Below, one piece after another: positions 41,927 to 50,568 of a stretch of DNA of 64,000 bases. A model generated the notes under the pieces. It saw only the letters and a program-made list of their open reading frames with translations. It was not told where the DNA came from and did no database searches. The stretch lies in contig NZ_JACGWZ010000005.1 of the NCBI RefSeq assembly GCF_014137975.1, positions 1 through 64,000 on the forward strand, read 5' to 3'. A program made the translations under genes and the position numbers. Position 1 is the stretch's first letter. Each line of letters starts with the position of its first letter. The DNA comes from Halosaccharopolyspora lacisalsi. GTDB taxonomy: Bacteria > Actinomycetota > Actinomycetes > Mycobacteriales > Pseudonocardiaceae.

Positions 41927-42781
41927 TCAGGGATGGTCCGGTTCGCCGGGCAGGTTCCCCACGGCGGCGTAGCAGTTGGTCTCGATGGCGGTGGCCTCGT
42001 CCACCGGGCTCTCGGGGCGCCACTGGTCGAGCGGTACCAGGCCGGGGTCGAGGAGCTGGTAGCCGTCCAACAGGGCGGCGACCTGGTCGACGGTGCGGAA
42101 GGTGGCGGGGGTGGGGGTGTTGCGGTAGCTGGCCAGGAAGCGCTCGTACTGCTCGTCGGTCAGGGTGGTGCGCACTCCGTGGGTCAGGACCAGGGCGCTG
42201 CCCGGTGCGCAGACCTTGCGGTAGTCGGCCATGAGCCGGGCGGGCTGGTCGGTCTCGGGCAGGGCGTGCAGGACCGCCACGGCCAGCACCGCCACCGGTC
42301 GATTGAAGTCCAGCAGCTCGGACACTCCTGGTGCGGCCAACACGTGGTGGGGATCGCGAATGTCGGCCTGGGTGATGCTGACTCGGTCCTCGTCGCTCAG
42401 CAGGCGACGAGCGTGGGCGACCGCCACGGGTTCGCAGTCGACGTAGGCGATGCGGGCGTGCGGATTGTGCCGGTGGGCGATCTCGTGGACGTTGCCGATG
42501 GTGGGGATTCCGGAGCCCAAGTCGAGGAACTGGTCGATGCCCCGCTCGCTCAGGGAGGCCACCGCTCGTCCCAGGAACGAGCGGTTGGCCCGCGCCCAGC
42601 GGCCCATGGCGGGGAAGGCCTCGAGGACGCGCTCGGCCTCGGTCCGGTCGACGGCGAAGTTGGCCGAACCGCCCAGGTAGTGGTCGTACATCCGCGCCGA
42701 GTTCGGACTGTCCACGTCCACCTCGGAGATCGCCTCCGGGGACTGTCTCAGCGGATCGGTACTGTGCTCGTGACGCCCCAT
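41927..42781 (-). CDS. SAM-dependent methyltransferase, DUF574 family
   Basis: A 284-residue protein of the DUF574 actinobacterial methyltransferase family: DVDSPNSARMYDHYLGGSANFAVDR at the N-terminus, FLDLGSGIPTIGNVHE as the SAM-binding loop, and a C-terminal WRPE segment. AGGAGGG precedes the ATG at 42781. It converges on the encapsulin/prenyl synthase genes but has no obvious link to geosmin, which requires no methylation. The 2-methylisoborneol pathway uses a different methyltransferase family, so this should not be taken for one. Confidence 0.88.
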   Translation of the reverse strand: MGRHEHSTDPLRQSPEAISEVDVDSPNSARMYDHYLGGSANFAVDRTEAERVLEAFPAMGRWARANRSFLGRAVASLSERGIDQFLDLGSGIPTIGNVHEIAHRHNPHARIAYVDCEPVAVAHARRLLSDEDRVSITQADIRDPHHVLAAPGVSELLDFNRPVAVLAVAVLHALPETDQPARLMADYRKVCAPGSALVLTHGVRTTLTDEQYERFLASYRNTPTPATFRTVDQVAALLDGYQLLDPGLVPLDQWRPESPVDEATAIETNCYAAVGNLPGEPDHP

Positions 42782-42978
42782 GATCGCCCTCCTGCGACGT
42801 GGCTCGTGCTGATCAACGACAGTAGTCCGACGTCGGTCGACCACACCAGCCGTTCCGGGACGACTGTTCGGGTCGGGCTCCGTCTTTCGCGGACAACGTG
42901 CCGGAGGGGATGAGCGATCGCTTCACGGCTCCGCGAGAGTCGCCGTCAACGACCCCGTTCGCGGTTTAGGGCGGGGAG

Positions 42979-43350
42979 GTGCGTGTTGAGCCGGTCGATG
43001 AGCGCGACAGTGCCTGGGAGGACTCCCGTCCTCGGTTCCGGGTTTATCTCTCCGAGGGTGGCGAGGCGAGCGATGCCCGGAAATGCCCCCGGACCACCGA
43101 CACTTGTGACGTCGTCGACGCTGACGTGCTCCAGGTCGTCAGCTGGGCCCAGGATCAGGCCGGTGACGACGAGCTTTATGCGGTCGCCTTGGTCGGCGAG
43201 GACGGGCCGGTGCCTGCCGGACAGCGTCGCGGCCTGACCTGGCTGGTCGGTATGGATGCCAACGAGGTCGTCCAGGACGACGCCGAGCGGCAGTGCTTCG
43301 AGAGGACGCTGGCACGTCGCGGGCGACGTGTCGTTGACATCGGGCAGTGA
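42979..43350 (+). CDS. Small actinobacterial protein of unknown function
   Basis: About 123 residues: VDERDSAWEDSRPRFRVYLSEGG, CDVVDADVLQVVSWAQDQAGDDELYAVALV, GLTWLVGMDANE and CFERTLARRGRR. The pattern resembles short conserved actinobacterial proteins that I cannot name. A GGGGAGGT stretch overlaps the GTG at 42979, so the real start is unsure. No signal peptide or membrane segment. Function unknown. Confidence 0.5.
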   Translation: MRVEPVDERDSAWEDSRPRFRVYLSEGGEASDARKCPRTTDTCDVVDADVLQVVSWAQDQAGDDELYAVALVGEDGPVPAGQRRGLTWLVGMDANEVVQDDAERQCFERTLARRGRRVVDIGQ

Positions 43351-43645
43351 TGGCCGGCTCGGTGGGAGGAAAAGGCCGTTCGGACCTCGCGGCTGCCCGC
43401 ACAGCACGGTGACCTGGTGCGGTCCTTCGGGCCGTCTCACCGGTGGCTCCCCATTGCCACCGGTGAGGACGATGCCCGTCGCGGGACTGTGCGCACCTGT
43501 GATCGGCGCTCAAGCCCGGTCGGTTCGCGGAAGTGGGGAAGGGACTGTTCCGCCCTCGACAGCGGGACGGCTCCCTTCATCCCGCGTGCGGTTCAGCTAA
43601 CCGGGCTGGTGATGGTGCCGCCCGCGGGGGGCCGTCGACGGGGCG

Positions 43646-43912
43646 GTGTCGCTGGCCAAGCGCGTACCGGAGGACGTGTGGGTGGTCGGCTACGACGACA
43701 TCGCGATGACGGCGTGGGACTCCTACGACGTCACGACGGTCCGCCGGCCGATCGCGGAGATGGCCCGCGCGGCCGTGCACTTGCTGCTGGAACGCATCGA
43801 GGACCGCTCCGCGCCGGCCCGCAAGCAGTGCTTCCCCGGCGAACTCGTCGTCCGCGGCTCCACCGCGCACACCCGGAGCGCCGAGTTCGGCCGATCGGTT
43901 CTTGTTTCGTGA
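43646..43912 (+). pseudogene. LacI-family regulator, C-terminal remnant
   Basis: About 88 residues matching only the end of the LacI effector domain (RVPEDVWVVGYDDIAMTAWDSYDVTTVRRPIAEMARAAVHLLLERI ... FPGELVVRGSTAH). There is no DNA-binding headpiece, no ribosome site, and the upstream 300 bases show no matching sequence. A truncated gene end. Confidence 0.78.
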
Positions 43913-43946
43913 TGGCGGGAGCGGCGGGGACACCCGTGCGGATGGG

Positions 43947-44852
43947 TCAGTCGTTCCCGGAGTGCTCCAGGAGCATTCGCCGGGCCAGACCGGCCAGTTC
44001 GCGGGTGGCGGGGGAGAGGGTGGCTCCGCGGCGGCGGACCAGGGCGATGGTGTCGTGGAGGGGTTCGCGGAAACCGATCGTGTGCAGGTTCTGCGGGCAG
44101 GCGGAGCTCTCGGCGACCGCGCGGGCCAGGACGGTGTCGCCGATTCCGCGCTGCACCAGGGAAAGCGCGCCCTCCACGTGCTCGACCTCGATCCACGGTT
44201 CGAGCTTGAGCCCGGCGAGCTGGGCGCGATCGGCCAGCTGCCGGCGCGTCGGGTCCGACCAGCCGTAGTGCGCGTCGTAGAGGATCAGTCGCGACCGCGC
44301 GAAGTCCTCGATCGACACCGGTTCCGCGGCCCGCGACGGATCGGCGGTGGCGTAGCGGACCTCGTCCCGCAGCAGCGGCGTCACCTCCAGGTCCGCGTCG
44401 TCGATCGGCAGTACCACCAGTCCCGCCTCTATGGTCCCGGCCGCGACCGCGGACGCCACGTCCGCCGAATTCCGCCCGATCAGCCGGATGCGCACGTCGG
44501 GATGACTGTCGTGGAACCGCTGCGCCAGGTCGGACAGCAGGTAGTAACCGGCGTTGCGCAGCACCCCGAACGTCGCGACACCACCGTGCAGGCCGCGCAC
44601 CGATCGCAGCGCATGCGCACCGTCGTCGGCGGCGACCGTGGCCTGCTCGGCGTGCGGCAGCAGGGCCTCCCCGGCGGCGGTGAGCACCAGCCGACGCGCG
44701 CCCCGGGTGAACAGCGGAGTCGCGTACTCGTCCTCGAGCTTGCGGATCAGTTCCGAGATCGATGCCTGGGCGATGCCCATGCTCGCCGCGGCACTGGTGA
44801 ACGAGCCGGTCCGCGCGGCGAGCACGAACGCGCGCAACTGTTTCAACGTCAT
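43947..44852 (-). CDS. LysR family transcriptional regulator
   Basis: A 301-residue LysR regulator with an N-terminal winged helix (LKQLRAFVLAARTGSFTSAAASMGIAQASISELIRKLEDE) and a C-terminal effector domain (VATFGVLRNAGYYLLSDLAQRF, EAGLVVLPIDDADLEV). It diverges from the hisD-like operon, and its start codon overlaps the perfect palindrome at 44851-44865, so it very likely controls both itself and that operon. The ligand is unknown but probably a pathway intermediate. Confidence 0.9.
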   Translation of the reverse strand: MTLKQLRAFVLAARTGSFTSAAASMGIAQASISELIRKLEDEYATPLFTRGARRLVLTAAGEALLPHAEQATVAADDGAHALRSVRGLHGGVATFGVLRNAGYYLLSDLAQRFHDSHPDVRIRLIGRNSADVASAVAAGTIEAGLVVLPIDDADLEVTPLLRDEVRYATADPSRAAEPVSIEDFARSRLILYDAHYGWSDPTRRQLADRAQLAGLKLEPWIEVEHVEGALSLVQRGIGDTVLARAVAESSACPQNLHTIGFREPLHDTIALVRRRGATLSPATRELAGLARRMLLEHSGND

Positions 44853-44865
44853 AGGGAAACCCTAT
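44851..44865. promoter_or_regulatory. LysR-type operator ATAGGG-AAA-CCCTAT
   Basis: A perfect six-base inverted repeat with the T-N11-A shape bound by LysR regulators, lying in the 71-base gap between lysR and the hisD-like gene and overlapping the lysR start codon. This placement would give autorepression and activation of the divergent operon. Confidence 0.75.
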
Positions 44866-44923
44866 GAAAGGAGCAGGATTTCGTCACCTTGTCCTTTGAT
44901 CGCGGCGTTCGTACAGTCGCGCC

Positions 44924-46252
44924 ATGCGATTCGCGCCCTCCCTGCTCAGTGAAATCGGCGATTCCTGCAGAACGCTCAAATCCCCCGAACACGACGGTTC
45001 GGCCGCGCAGCGCGATCCGGCCGTGGTGCAACGGGTCTCGGAGATGCTCACCGAGATCGAACGCGACGGGATGAACGCCGTGCTGCGCTACGCGAGCGAG
45101 CTCGACGGCTGGTCCGACGGCGATGTCGAACTCGACGCGGCGGCCGTCCGGCGCAGCGGCGACCGGCTCACCGCCGAGCACCGCGCGTCGTTGGAGCTCG
45201 GCGCCGAGCGGACCCGGGCGTTCGCCGAGGCCCAGCGCGAACACCTGCGCGACTTCGAGACCGAGCTGACCCCCGGGCTGATCACCGGGCACAAGTACGT
45301 GCCGGTGCAACGGGTCGGCGCCTACCTGCCGGCGGGGCGGTTCCCGCTGACGGCCGGGGCGTTCATGACCGTCGGGGTGGCCAAGGCCGCCGGAGTCGAC
45401 ACCGCGCTGGCGTGCGTGCCGCCCGGCCACGACGGCACCCCCGATCCGGCGGTGCTGTACTCCGCGCACCTGTCCGGAGTGGACCGGGTGCACGTGCTCG
45501 GGGGCGTGCAGGCGCTGGCCGCGATGGCGTTCGGGCTGCTCGGGGAACGGCCGGTGGACGTGCTCGTCGGTGCGGGCAACGCGTTCGTGGCCGAGGCCAA
45601 GCGGCAGCTGTTCGGCACCGTCGGTATCGACCTGCTGGCCGGGCCGTCCGAGGTCGCGGTGCTCGCCGACGACACCGCCGACGCGGAACTGGTCGCCGCG
45701 GACCTGCTCGGGCAGGCCGAGCACGGGGTCAACTCCCCGGCCGCGCTGGTGACCACCTCGCAGCGGCTCGGCGACGACGTGATCGCCGAGGTGGACAAGC
45801 AGCTGAAAACCCTGGACACCAAGGAGATCGCCGGCCCCGCCTGGCGTGATCACGGTTCGGTGACCTGGGCGCGGGACCCGGCGACCGCGGTGGCGCTGGT
45901 GGACGATCTCGCCCCGGAACACCTCGAAGTGCAGACCGCCGACGACGAGCACTACCACCGCGAGCTGCGCAACTACGGCTCGATCTTCCTCGGCCCGTGG
46001 AGCACGGTGGCGTACTCGGACAAGGGGATGGCCGGTACCAACCACGTGCTGCCGACCGCGGGGGGCGCCAAGCACAGCGCCGGGCTGTCGGTCTCCCGGT
46101 TCCTCAAGCCGCTGACCTACCAGCGGGTGGCCGAGCACGCGACGCCGCAGCTGGCCGACGCGGTCGACGTCATCTCCGACTACGAGCGGATGGCCGCGCA
46201 CCGGACCACCGCCACCATCCGCACCACCCGCCACCAGGAGGGAACCCGCTGA
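44924..46252 (+). CDS. Histidinol dehydrogenase family protein, HpsN-like (sulfopropanediol or related alcohol dehydrogenase)
   Basis: A 442-residue HisD-fold enzyme. Relatives oxidise histidinol, or in the HpsN branch (R)-2,3-dihydroxypropane-1-sulfonate, in two NAD-linked steps with a catalytic zinc. Features: VQRVGAYLPAGRFPLTAGAFMTVGVAKAAGVD, DVLVGAGNAFVAEAKRQLFG, GPSEVAVLADD, HGVNSPAALVTTS and the late GTNHVLPTAGGAKHSAGLS. The Arg/Phe-rich RFPLTAGAFM loop favours HpsN-like rather than biosynthetic HisD, and no histidine genes are nearby. No Shine-Dalgarno sequence is evident. It is the first gene of a three-gene operon under the divergent LysR regulator. Substrate unresolved. Confidence 0.82.
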   Translation: MRFAPSLLSEIGDSCRTLKSPEHDGSAAQRDPAVVQRVSEMLTEIERDGMNAVLRYASELDGWSDGDVELDAAAVRRSGDRLTAEHRASLELGAERTRAFAEAQREHLRDFETELTPGLITGHKYVPVQRVGAYLPAGRFPLTAGAFMTVGVAKAAGVDTALACVPPGHDGTPDPAVLYSAHLSGVDRVHVLGGVQALAAMAFGLLGERPVDVLVGAGNAFVAEAKRQLFGTVGIDLLAGPSEVAVLADDTADAELVAADLLGQAEHGVNSPAALVTTSQRLGDDVIAEVDKQLKTLDTKEIAGPAWRDHGSVTWARDPATAVALVDDLAPEHLEVQTADDEHYHRELRNYGSIFLGPWSTVAYSDKGMAGTNHVLPTAGGAKHSAGLSVSRFLKPLTYQRVAEHATPQLADAVDVISDYERMAAHRTTATIRTTRHQEGTR

Positions 46253-47448
46253 TGACCATCGAGCAGAACTCGCAGTTCGCACCCGCCGCAGCACCGCAAC
46301 CGAGTCGACGCGGCGCCCCGGAGGGCACGATGCACCCGCCCGCGCGGACGATGCCGACCGATCACACCATTCGCGTGGACTCCGGGCACGGCATCGACGA
46401 GCCGCACCGCGTCGACCAGGATCGGGTGCCCGGCCGGCGCCGCCAGCCGATGCGCGGCTTCGAGGACACCTACACCGACATCGTCGACTACATCGTGCGG
46501 ATCACCCACCGCATCTGGGAGGACCAGGACGTCGGCTACGTCTACGACACCTACAGTCCCGGGTGCCGGCTGCACGGCGACGACGGCTTCTCCTACGGCG
46601 TGGAGCAGCTCGTCGACGGCACGATCCAGACGATCAACGCGTTCCCGGACTGCCGGCACTACGCCGACGACGTGATCTGGGCCGGCGACGAGGACCAGGG
46701 CTTCGTCACCTCGCACCGGGCGCTGAACATCGGCCACCACACCGGCCCGTGGCGCTGGGGCCCGCCGACCGGGCGCAAGCTCGACACCTGGGTCATGGCG
46801 AACTGCGTGGTGCGGGAGAACGAGATCTACGAGGAGTGGGTCCTCTACAACACCGCGGCCAAGCTCCAGCAACTCGGCATCGACGTGGTCGAGGCGGCCC
46901 GCGCCTACGCCGCCGAGGGCGGCATCGCGCCGCTGTCGGCGCGCAGCTTCAGCGAGCCGCAGCGGCTGGTCGGCGGTCGCAAGCCGGAGGCGATGGCGCT
47001 GCCGGAGCAGTTCGACGTCGATCAGGTCGTGCGCGCGCTGTTCCACAACGTCTACAACCGCCGCGACCTGAGCATGTTCGACCGGGTTTACGCGGAGTCG
47101 GTGAACTACCACGGCACCACCAACCGGGTCGGGCGCAACCGCTCCGACGTGCGCGGCATGGCGCGCTCGCTGCTGGCCACGTTCCCGGACCTGGGCGTCT
47201 CGGTCGACGAGGTGTACTGGATGGGCAACGAGACCGACGGGTTCAGCGTCTCGGTCCGGTGGTCGGGCACCGGGACGCACCGCGGCTACGGGCTCTACGG
47301 CAAGCCGACCGGGCGGCGGGCGCACCTCTGGGGCATCTCGCAGCTGTACTTCGCCGGTGGGCGGATCGTGGAGGAGTGGTCGCTGTTCAACGAGTTCGAC
47401 GTGCTCGCCCAGCTGCTGGGCGACGAGCCGCCGTCCCTGCTCGGATGA
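46252..47448 (+). CDS. Tandem NTF2/SnoaL-like protein
   Basis: A 398-residue protein with two NTF2-like (SnoaL/ester-cyclase) barrels in tandem: about 70-215 (FEDTYTDIVDYIVRITHRIWEDQDVGYVYDTYSPGCRLHG ... EEWVLYNTAAKLQQLG) and about 260-390 (VVRALFHNVYNRRDLSMFDRVYAESVNYHG ... EEWSLFNEFDVLAQL). The repeated EEW-x-L-[YF]N ending shows the duplication. The ATG overlaps the HisD stop (TGATG). Such barrels act as isomerases, lyases or scaffolds; the function here is unknown but conserved placement with the dehydrogenase suggests a shared pathway. Confidence 0.82.
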   Translation: MTIEQNSQFAPAAAPQPSRRGAPEGTMHPPARTMPTDHTIRVDSGHGIDEPHRVDQDRVPGRRRQPMRGFEDTYTDIVDYIVRITHRIWEDQDVGYVYDTYSPGCRLHGDDGFSYGVEQLVDGTIQTINAFPDCRHYADDVIWAGDEDQGFVTSHRALNIGHHTGPWRWGPPTGRKLDTWVMANCVVRENEIYEEWVLYNTAAKLQQLGIDVVEAARAYAAEGGIAPLSARSFSEPQRLVGGRKPEAMALPEQFDVDQVVRALFHNVYNRRDLSMFDRVYAESVNYHGTTNRVGRNRSDVRGMARSLLATFPDLGVSVDEVYWMGNETDGFSVSVRWSGTGTHRGYGLYGKPTGRRAHLWGISQLYFAGGRIVEEWSLFNEFDVLAQLLGDEPPSLLG

Positions 47449-47476
47449 GCGTGCGTCCACCGCGGAGGGACCGGCC

Positions 47477-48283
47477 GTGACCAGCGTGCTGTGCACCCAG
47501 CTGGCTCCGCGCATCGCCGATCTGCCGTACAACCGGGAGTTGTCGGTGGCGGCCGTGCGCGGGGCCGCCGGGCGCGGGGCCGAGGTGATCGTGCTGCCGG
47601 AACTGGTGACCTCCGGATACCGGCTCGAATCGGTGGCCGAGGCGGCCTCGGTGGCGATCCCGGCGGAGGACCCGCTGTTCGCCGAGTGGGGGCGAGCCGC
47701 CCCGGAGGCCGTCGTGGTCGGCGGGTTCTGCGAGCTCGGCGCCGACGGGCGGTTGTACAACAGCGCGGCCGTGCTCGACCGGGGAGAACTCGTCGCGGTC
47801 TACCGCAAGACGCACCTGTGGGACTCCGAGAAGTCGCTGTTCACCCCGGGTGCCGAAGCACCACCGGTGTTGGACACCAGTGGCGGCAGGATCGGCGTGT
47901 TGATCTGCTACGACCTCGAATTCCCGGAACTGACCCGGATACTGGCCCTGGAAGGCGCCGAACTGCTCGCCGTGCCGACGAACTGGCCGCTGCTGCCGCG
48001 TCCGGCCGGGGAACGCGTTCCCGAAGTGGTCGTCGCGATGGCCGCGGCGCGGGTCAACCGGATCGCCATCGCTTGCTGCGACCGCAGCGGAACCGAGCGC
48101 GGCGGTGCCTGGAACGAGGGCACCAGCATCGTCGGACCGGACGGATGGGTCCGCGCGGAGGTGGACACCGCCGGAATCGCCCGGGCCGATCTGGAACTGA
48201 GCGCGGCCCGGGACAAGCGGCTCACCGAACGCGCGCACCTGTTCGCCGACCGTCGGCCCGAGCTCTACGGCCCGCTGGCCTGA
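47477..48283 (+). CDS. Carbon-nitrogen hydrolase (nitrilase superfamily)
   Basis: A 268-residue amidase/nitrilase-fold enzyme with the full Glu-Lys-Cys triad: Glu in VLPELV, Lys in YRKTHLW and Cys in VLICYDLEFPE. The GTG at 47477 has GGAGGG about eight bases upstream. It is third in the LysR-controlled operon and probably hydrolyses an amide or carbamoyl intermediate. The substrate cannot be read from the sequence. Confidence 0.87.
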   Translation: MTSVLCTQLAPRIADLPYNRELSVAAVRGAAGRGAEVIVLPELVTSGYRLESVAEAASVAIPAEDPLFAEWGRAAPEAVVVGGFCELGADGRLYNSAAVLDRGELVAVYRKTHLWDSEKSLFTPGAEAPPVLDTSGGRIGVLICYDLEFPELTRILALEGAELLAVPTNWPLLPRPAGERVPEVVVAMAAARVNRIAIACCDRSGTERGGAWNEGTSIVGPDGWVRAEVDTAGIARADLELSAARDKRLTERAHLFADRRPELYGPLA

Positions 48284-48365
48284 GTCGCGCGGCCGGCCAT
48301 CGGGCGCCTGCGGGATCCGCGGCTTGAACGGATCCCGCAGGACCCACTCCGCGAGTGGCAGGTGC

Positions 48366-49082
48366 TCAGAGCGTCCGGAACGTGTTCAGGAGGATGTGGG
48401 CGAGGTTGTAGACCACGAGCTCGGCTTCGCTGGCCGAGCCCTGCTCGGCGCTGGACACGATGCTCATCACCGACACCCCGGCCGCCCGCGCCTTCTCGTG
48501 CACCTCGTCCGTGGCGCTGCGCACGGCCGGGTCGCCGGGCGGAACTCCCAGCGACACGGCCAGATCCGCCGGACCCACCCACACCGCGTCGATCCCGTCC
48601 ACCGCGACGATGTCGGCGGCGCGCCGCACACCCGCCGCGGTCTCGATCATCACCACCACGAGCACGTCCTCGGCCGCGCTCAGGTGTTCGGTGGCGGTGA
48701 CCGCACCGTAGCGGCCGGCCCTGCTGTAGGTCGCGAAACCGCGCTCGCCGCGCGGCGGGTAGTGCGCCGAGCGCACCACCTCCTCGGCTTCCCGAGCGCT
48801 TTCCACGTGCGGCGCGATGATTCCCTCGGCGCCGAGGTCGAGCACCCGCAGCACCTGGTTCGGTTCGCCACGCCCGATCCGCACCAGCACCGGCAGGTCG
48901 TGCGCCTGCGCGATCGCGACGTGCTGCTGCAGCGCGAGCAGGTCGTCCGGACCGTGCTCGCAGTCGACGAGCACGTAGTCCAGCCCGCCGATTCCGGACA
49001 GTTCCACCAACATCTCGGCCGGAGTGCGCAGGATTCCCCCGCGCAGCCGGGAACCTTCGCGCAACCGCTTCTTGAGCCTCAA
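48366..49082 (-). CDS. HpcH/HpaI family aldolase
   Basis: A 238-residue class II pyruvate aldolase-type TIM barrel: LDYVLVDCEHGPDD, VLVRIGRGEPNQVLRVLDLGAEGIIAPHV, MIETAAGV with the metal-binding Glu, and VWVGPADLAVSLG with the metal-binding Asp. Relatives cleave 4-hydroxy-2-oxo acids into pyruvate plus an aldehyde. The TTG at 49082 overlaps the stop of the SDR gene (TTGA). Last gene of the operon cupin-hydrolase-SDR-aldolase. Confidence 0.87.
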   Translation of the reverse strand: MRLKKRLREGSRLRGGILRTPAEMLVELSGIGGLDYVLVDCEHGPDDLLALQQHVAIAQAHDLPVLVRIGRGEPNQVLRVLDLGAEGIIAPHVESAREAEEVVRSAHYPPRGERGFATYSRAGRYGAVTATEHLSAAEDVLVVVMIETAAGVRRAADIVAVDGIDAVWVGPADLAVSLGVPPGDPAVRSATDEVHEKARAAGVSVMSIVSSAEQGSASEAELVVYNLAHILLNTFRTL

Positions 49083-49846
49083 CGTCCCACCATTCCCGCG
49101 GACAGATCGATGTCGGCGGCACACAGCCCCGGCATTCGCAGCATCGCCACCAGCGCGGCGCCGACCTCCTCTTCGGTGACCATCCGGCCGAGCGCCGCGC
49201 GGGAGACGAACTCCGCCTCGGCCTGCTCGGCGGTCTTTCCGGTGCGTTCGGCCTCCAGCCGGAAGTTCCGGGCCATTCGCGGCCCGTCGACCGGTCCGGG
49301 TGACAGCGAGTTGACCGCGACCCCGAGCGGACCGACCTCGGCGGCCAGCGTCGTGGTCAGCCCCAGTACCGCCGTCTTCGAGGCGCAGTACGGGGTTCTC
49401 CGCTCCAGCGGGCGCTTGCCGGACACCGAGGCGATGTTGACGACGTTCCCGCTGCCGCGCTCGGTCATGGCCGGGAGGAAGGCGCGGCACATCAGGTAGG
49501 TGCCGCGCACGTTCGCGGCGAACACCGCGTCCCAGTCCGCGGGCTCGATCTCGGTCAGCGGTGCGACCGGGCCCGCGACTCCGGCGTTGTTCACCAGGAT
49601 CGAGACGTGCTCGTCGGTCAGTTGCCCGATGAGCTCGCGAACCGCGTCCGGATCGGCGACGTCGCAGGTCACCGCGCGTCCCCGGATCGGGAGCTCCGCG
49701 ATCGTCTCGTCCAGAGCGGACTGGTTTCGCCCGGTGGCGATCACCCGCGCCCCGGCCTCCGACAGCGCCCGGCACATCGCCCGTCCCAGCCCGTTGCCGC
49801 CGCCGGTGACCAGGGCGGTACGCCCGGAGATCGGTTCGGGAGTCAT
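49079..49846 (-). CDS. Short-chain dehydrogenase/reductase (SDR)
   Basis: A 255-residue classical SDR with the NAD(P) motif TGGGNGLG, NNAG at the core, catalytic Ser in NIASVSG and YxxxK in YCASK. ATG at 49846 overlaps the hydrolase stop (ATGA); a GTG at 49855 lies closer to a GAGGAG site and is an alternative start. It is translationally linked to its neighbours on both sides, so it acts in the same pathway, probably oxidising a hydroxyl group before aldol cleavage. Confidence 0.9.
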   Translation of the reverse strand: MTPEPISGRTALVTGGGNGLGRAMCRALSEAGARVIATGRNQSALDETIAELPIRGRAVTCDVADPDAVRELIGQLTDEHVSILVNNAGVAGPVAPLTEIEPADWDAVFAANVRGTYLMCRAFLPAMTERGSGNVVNIASVSGKRPLERRTPYCASKTAVLGLTTTLAAEVGPLGVAVNSLSPGPVDGPRMARNFRLEAERTGKTAEQAEAEFVSRAALGRMVTEEEVGAALVAMLRMPGLCAADIDLSAGMVGR

Positions 49847-50568
49847 CTCGGACACGGTGCGTCTCCTCGGTCGTGTGGCGCCGGACCGCAGCGGCGCAGC
49901 AGCCGGTTCAGCAGCTCGGCGGTTTTCTCGGGTGCTTCCAGGGGGAGCAGGTGCCCGGAGTCGGGCACCTGGTGCAGTTCGGCGTCGGGGAGCCGGTCGG
50001 CGATGTCGCGATGGAACTCCGGTGGGCACAGCGCGTCCTCGGTACCGCACGCCACCAGCGACGGAGCGTCGATCGCGGTCAGCCCTGCGCGGGCGTCCGT
50101 GCGAGTGGCCTGCGCGGCGAGCTGGGCGAGGAACCGCTGCTCGCCCACCCGGCCGGCCATCCCGCGGTAGGCCCGCGCCAGCCGGGACGGGGGCAGGGGA
50201 GTGGCGAACATGGCCGTCAGCGTCTCCTCGACCACCGACGCGAACTCACCGGACTCGCTGTGCTCGGCCATCCGGCGCCAGGCCCGCAACTGGTCGGACC
50301 GCGGCCCGGTGGCGTTCGTGGACAGCGCGGCGAACCCGACGACCCGCTCCGGGGCCAGACGTGCCACCTCGAAGCCGACGATCGCCCCGAGGCTCAGCCC
50401 GATGAGAGTGAACGGTCCGTCCGTGCTGGACAGAACCTGCTCGGCCATGCCGGTGATGCTCGGTTCGCTCAGCTGGGCGTGCACCGCGGTGACGTCGAGC
50501 GCGGGCTCGACCTCGGCCCAGAGCCCGGCGTCGCAGAGCATGCCGGGCACCAGCACCGCCTCAGCCAC
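49843..50568 (-). CDS. Alpha/beta hydrolase
   Basis: A 241-residue hydrolase of the enol-lactonase/esterase kind: N-terminal LVPGMLCDAGLW, nucleophile Ser in GLSLGA, Asp in CGTEDALCPP and His in DSGHLLPLE. The start overlaps the end of the bicupin gene by eight bases. In the inferred pathway it would open a lactone or ester. Confidence 0.87.
   Translation of the reverse strand: MAEAVLVPGMLCDAGLWAEVEPALDVTAVHAQLSEPSITGMAEQVLSSTDGPFTLIGLSLGAIVGFEVARLAPERVVGFAALSTNATGPRSDQLRAWRRMAEHSESGEFASVVEETLTAMFATPLPPSRLARAYRGMAGRVGEQRFLAQLAAQATRTDARAGLTAIDAPSLVACGTEDALCPPEFHRDIADRLPDAELHQVPDSGHLLPLEAPEKTAELLNRLLRRCGPAPHDRGDAPCPR

Noticed and set aside
41927..42781. Methyltransferase beside the terpene genes as a 2-methylisoborneol GPP methyltransferase
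   Set aside because: Its motifs (DSPNSARMYDHYLGG, DLGSGIPT) are those of the DUF574 family, and the cyclase present is geosmin synthase, not 2-methylisoborneol synthase.
44924..46252. Biosynthetic histidinol dehydrogenase
   Set aside because: No other histidine genes nearby, and it is under a divergent LysR in a catabolic-type operon with an HpsN-like loop.
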